A program made the position numbers and the translations under genes. Of a stretch of DNA of 25,869 bases, positions 23,556 through 25,869 are shown one piece after another (the stretch's first letter is position 1; every line of letters begins with the position of its first letter). This DNA is from Schlegelella_A sp038318385 (GTDB lineage Bacteria; Pseudomonadota; Gammaproteobacteria; Burkholderiales; Burkholderiaceae_C). The notes beneath the pieces were generated by a model. The model did no database searches and was not told the origin of the DNA. It worked only from the letters and a program-made list of their open reading frames with translations. The stretch covers positions 1-25,869 of the forward strand of contig JBBQCD010000057.1 in NCBI GenBank assembly GCA_038318385.1, written 5' to 3'.

Positions 23556-24607
23556 GCGTCGACCTCCTCTTCCGCCTCGTCGGCGTGGACGCTGAAGAAC
23601 GAGCGCAGCATCAGCACCGGGATCAGCAGGCTGAAGACGATCACGTCCTTCAGCGCGCCGCTCCAGAACGAGGCGAAGCTCTCGACCAGGCCGACGGCGA
23701 GCGCGCCGATGGCGGTGACGGGGTAGCTCACCAGGCCGCCGATGATCGCGGCGACGAACGCCTTCAGGCCGATGATGAAGCCCGAGTCGTAGTACATCGT
23801 CGTCACCGGCGCGATCAGCACGCCGATCAGTCCCGCCAGCACCGAGGCCGCGGCATAGGCCAGCAGGGCGGTGCGTGCCGGGCGGATGCCGACGAGGCGC
23901 GCGCCGACGCGGTTGACCGCGGTGGCGCGCAGCGCCTTGCCGCTGACGGTGCGCTCGAAGACCAGGAAAAAGAGCCCGCTGAGCGCGATCGCCGCGCCGA
24001 CCATCAGGATCACCTGGCTGCCGACGACGAAGTTCTCGCCGAGCGTGATGGAGCCGCTCACCAGCGGCGCGGTGCGGGAGCCCTCGGGTCCGAAGAACAG
24101 CAGGCCCAGGCCGGACAGCAGGAAGTGCAGGGCGAGCGAGACGATCAGCAGCACCAGCACCGAGGCGTCGGCGATCGGCTGGAAGACGACGCGGGCCAGC
24201 AGCGGCGCGATCGGCACCACCAGCAGCACGGCGACGCCGACATGCACCGCTGCCGGCACGCCGGGACGCGCGGCGAGCCACGCCGCCGCGCAGGCCAGCG
24301 CCGGCAGCAGGCCCCAGGCGGCGACGGCGCGCGGGATGCGCCGCGCCTCGCCGCGGCGCGCCAGACTCGTGACCTCGGTCGCGACCGCGAGCGCGGCGAG
24401 CGTCAGCACCAGTCCGATCGTGGGCGGCGTGCGCCCGGTCTCGAACGCCGCCAGCGTCAGCGCCGCGAAGGCGGCGATGTCGCCGAACGGCACGAACACG
24501 ACCCGCGTGACCGAGAAGATCAGCACCAGGCCGAGACCGGCAAGCAGGTAGACGGCCCCGTTGGAGAGGCCGTCGAGCACCAGGAAGCCGGCGATGTCCC
24601 AGCTCAA
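23552..24607 (-). CDS. livH: branched-chain-type ABC transporter permease LivH
   Basis: The 351-residue inner-membrane protein has the LivH order of segments: FLVLDGLSNGAVYLLAGLGL at the start, FGDIAAFAALTLAAF, FERTVSGKALRATAVNRVGA (the cytoplasmic coupling loop to the ATPase), GLIGVLIAPVTTMYYDSGFI, and GLKAFVAAIIGGLVSYPVTA. About eight membrane-spanning stretches can be counted. It is somewhat longer than the typical 290-300 residues because of extra hydrophobic sequence between the first and middle segments (about residues 60-140) and an acidic C-terminal tail (ADEAEEEVDA). Its stop overlaps the GTG start of the LivMG fusion by four bases. It follows the binding-protein gene after a 46-nt gap. 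Confidence 0.92.
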   Translation of the reverse strand: MSWDIAGFLVLDGLSNGAVYLLAGLGLVLIFSVTRVVFVPFGDIAAFAALTLAAFETGRTPPTIGLVLTLAALAVATEVTSLARRGEARRIPRAVAAWGLLPALACAAAWLAARPGVPAAVHVGVAVLLVVPIAPLLARVVFQPIADASVLVLLIVSLALHFLLSGLGLLFFGPEGSRTAPLVSGSITLGENFVVGSQVILMVGAAIALSGLFFLVFERTVSGKALRATAVNRVGARLVGIRPARTALLAYAAASVLAGLIGVLIAPVTTMYYDSGFIIGLKAFVAAIIGGLVSYPVTAIGALAVGLVESFASFWSGALKDVIVFSLLIPVLMLRSFFSVHADEAEEEVDA

Positions 24608-24653
24608 GGAAGCCGGCCCCCGGGCGAGGGGACCGTCGCGACAGTGCGTCTCG

Positions 24654-25805
24654 TCACTGTGCCAGCTTCCACTGGCCGTTGTCGAGCTTGACGATCACGC
24701 GGGCGCGCTTGTCGACGCCGTAGATGTCGCCGGGCTTGAAGTTGTAGACGCCGTGCACGCCGACGACTTCCTTGGAGCTCTCGATGGCGTTGCGCAGCTC
24801 GGCGCGGAATTCAGCCGTGCCCGGCTGGGCCTTCTTCAGCGCGCGCTCGGCGGCGTCGGCGAAGACCATCCAGGCGTCGAACGAGTAGGCCGAGAACGCG
24901 TCGGTCGAGGGCGAGCCGTTGACCTTCTGGAACTCCTTGCGGAATTCGAGCGCGAGCTTCTTCGTCGGGTAGCTGTCGGGCAGCTGCTCGGCGACGATGA
25001 CTGGCCCGGTGGGCATCAGCGCGCCCTGGCCCGAGGCCCCGGCGACGCGGATGAAGTCGGGATTGATCAGGCCGTGCTGGCCGTAGACGCCGCCCTTGAA
25101 GTTGCGCTCGGCCAAGGCCAGGAACGGCAGGGCGCCGGGCGTGCCGGAGCCGCCGGTCATGACCGCGTCGGGCTTGAGCGCCATGATCTTGAGGATCTGG
25201 CCGGTCACCGACTGGTCGGCGCGGGCATAGCGCTCGTTGCTGACGACCTTGATGCCGGCGCCCGGCGCGGCCTTGTTCAGCGCGTCCCAGACGAGGTCGC
25301 CCCAGGCGTCGGAAAAGCCGATGTAGGCGACGGTCTTGACGCCGTTTTCCTTCATGCGCTCGACCACCGCGTCCACCATCAGCTGCGTCGGCTGGGCGAC
25401 GGTGACGACCCACGGGTTGTCCTTGCCGTCGATCGAGATCGGCGACAGGCCGATCATCGGTGTCTTCGATTCCTTGGCCACCTGCGCGATCGCGATCGAC
25501 GACGGCACGCCCGAGGAGCCCATCAGCACGTCGACCTTCTCCTCGCCGGTCAGCTTCTTGGCGTTGCGGCTGGCGACGGTCGGATCGGAGGTGTCGTCGA
25601 GCAGGATCATCTCGACCTTGTGGCCGCCGATCTCGCCCTTGTAGGCGCGCGCGGCCTGCATGCCCTTCGAATACGGAATGCCGAGCGACGAGTTCGGGCC
25701 GGACAGCGCCACGCTGAGCCCGACCTTCAGGTCGGCGGCCCACGCACTCACGCTGAAGGCAGCCGTCAAGGCAACCGCGGTTGCGCATCGAAAGAAGGTC
25801 TTCAT
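24654..25805 (-). CDS. periplasmic substrate-binding protein of the LivK/HbaE type
   Basis: This is a 383-residue type I periplasmic binding protein. The signal peptide MKTFFRCATAVALTAAFSVS-AWA is followed by ADLKVGLSVALSGPNSSLGI. Family features include GLSPISIDGKDNPWVVTVAQ, KTVAYIGFSDAWGDLVWDAL and SYFDAWMVFADAAERAL-like C-terminal sequence (FSAYSFDAWMVFADAAE). It captures the substrate for LivH/LivMG/LivF. Homologs near aromatic pathways often bind aromatic acids rather than leucine, and the downstream aminobenzoate genes suggest anthranilate or a relative, but the pocket cannot be read by eye. AGGAG lies nine bases before the ATG. It is the first gene of the transporter operon in this window; only 64 nt of upstream sequence is visible, so the promoter is probably partly outside. 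Confidence 0.9.
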   Translation of the reverse strand: MKTFFRCATAVALTAAFSVSAWAADLKVGLSVALSGPNSSLGIPYSKGMQAARAYKGEIGGHKVEMILLDDTSDPTVASRNAKKLTGEEKVDVLMGSSGVPSSIAIAQVAKESKTPMIGLSPISIDGKDNPWVVTVAQPTQLMVDAVVERMKENGVKTVAYIGFSDAWGDLVWDALNKAAPGAGIKVVSNERYARADQSVTGQILKIMALKPDAVMTGGSGTPGALPFLALAERNFKGGVYGQHGLINPDFIRVAGASGQGALMPTGPVIVAEQLPDSYPTKKLALEFRKEFQKVNGSPSTDAFSAYSFDAWMVFADAAERALKKAQPGTAEFRAELRNAIESSKEVVGVHGVYNFKPGDIYGVDKRARVIVKLDNGQWKLAQ

Positions 25806-25869
25806 GTCACGAATCTCCTGGTGATGAGAAAGCCGATGGTTCGGCCGGATTCAGGGGGACTTGGAAGGA

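Noticed and set aside
21072..23726. Plus-strand open frame of 884 codons spanning the repeat element and antisense to livMG
   Set aside because: It runs through the non-coding repeat and then opposite a clear permease/ATPase gene. The translation is Arg/Gln/Glu-rich with no recognisable domain.

Overview
The window is high-GC, densely coding proteobacterial DNA. Bug/TctC-type binding proteins, a CoA-dependent anthranilate pathway and a liv-type importer with a fused LivM-LivG suggest a soil or water betaproteobacterium (Burkholderiales or Rhodocyclales). That placement is inferred from gene content only. No rRNA, tRNA, CRISPR array or complete transposase gene was seen.

Region 1 (1-3676, all minus strand). 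The N-terminal part of a ParA-like ATPase runs off the left edge. A Bug-family solute-binding protein and a small secreted protein of unknown function sit together. Upstream of them is a translationally coupled pair: a DUF4089 (AtzG/HpxX-like) protein and an AtzE/HpxY-like amidase.

Region 2 (3777-9262). This is an envelope-type block. On the plus strand are an AI-2E/PerM-family membrane protein, a GT4 glycosyltransferase and an overlapping PAP2 phosphatase. Facing them on the minus strand are a second GT4 glycosyltransferase and a DUF2334 polysaccharide deacetylase, coupled by a 4-nt overlap. The two blocks meet tail to tail with a 14-nt overlap. Upstream of the minus-strand pair are a stress-type SDR oxidoreductase (9269-10255) and a small, probably disordered protein (8888-9262).

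Region 3 (10786-25805, all minus strand). About 15 kb appears devoted to uptake and CoA-dependent degradation of an aromatic acid, most likely 2-aminobenzoate (anthranilate). Transcription runs from high to low coordinates. First comes a complete branched-chain-type ABC importer: binding protein, LivH, a LivM-LivG fusion, and LivF. Next is an acyl-CoA ligase overlapping livF. Then a promoter/operator-like region precedes 2-aminobenzoyl-CoA monooxygenase/reductase (abmA), a MarR regulator, a crotonase, an acyl-CoA dehydrogenase, a hotdog thioesterase, a RidA-like protein and 2-aminobenzoate-CoA ligase (abmG). The proposed flow is import, thioesterification by AbmG, dearomatisation by AbmA, then beta-oxidation-like steps, with the thioesterase rescuing trapped CoA.

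The main unexplained structure is in the only gene-free gap longer than 300 bases (21059-21662, between livMG and livF). It holds a long inverted repeat with arms of about 195 nt, smaller perfect palindromes nested inside, and a short 42-bp tandem array at one end. It looks like a non-autonomous repetitive element inserted in the transporter operon. A compact set of overlapping inverted repeats at 18506-18527 is a good candidate operator for the MarR protein.
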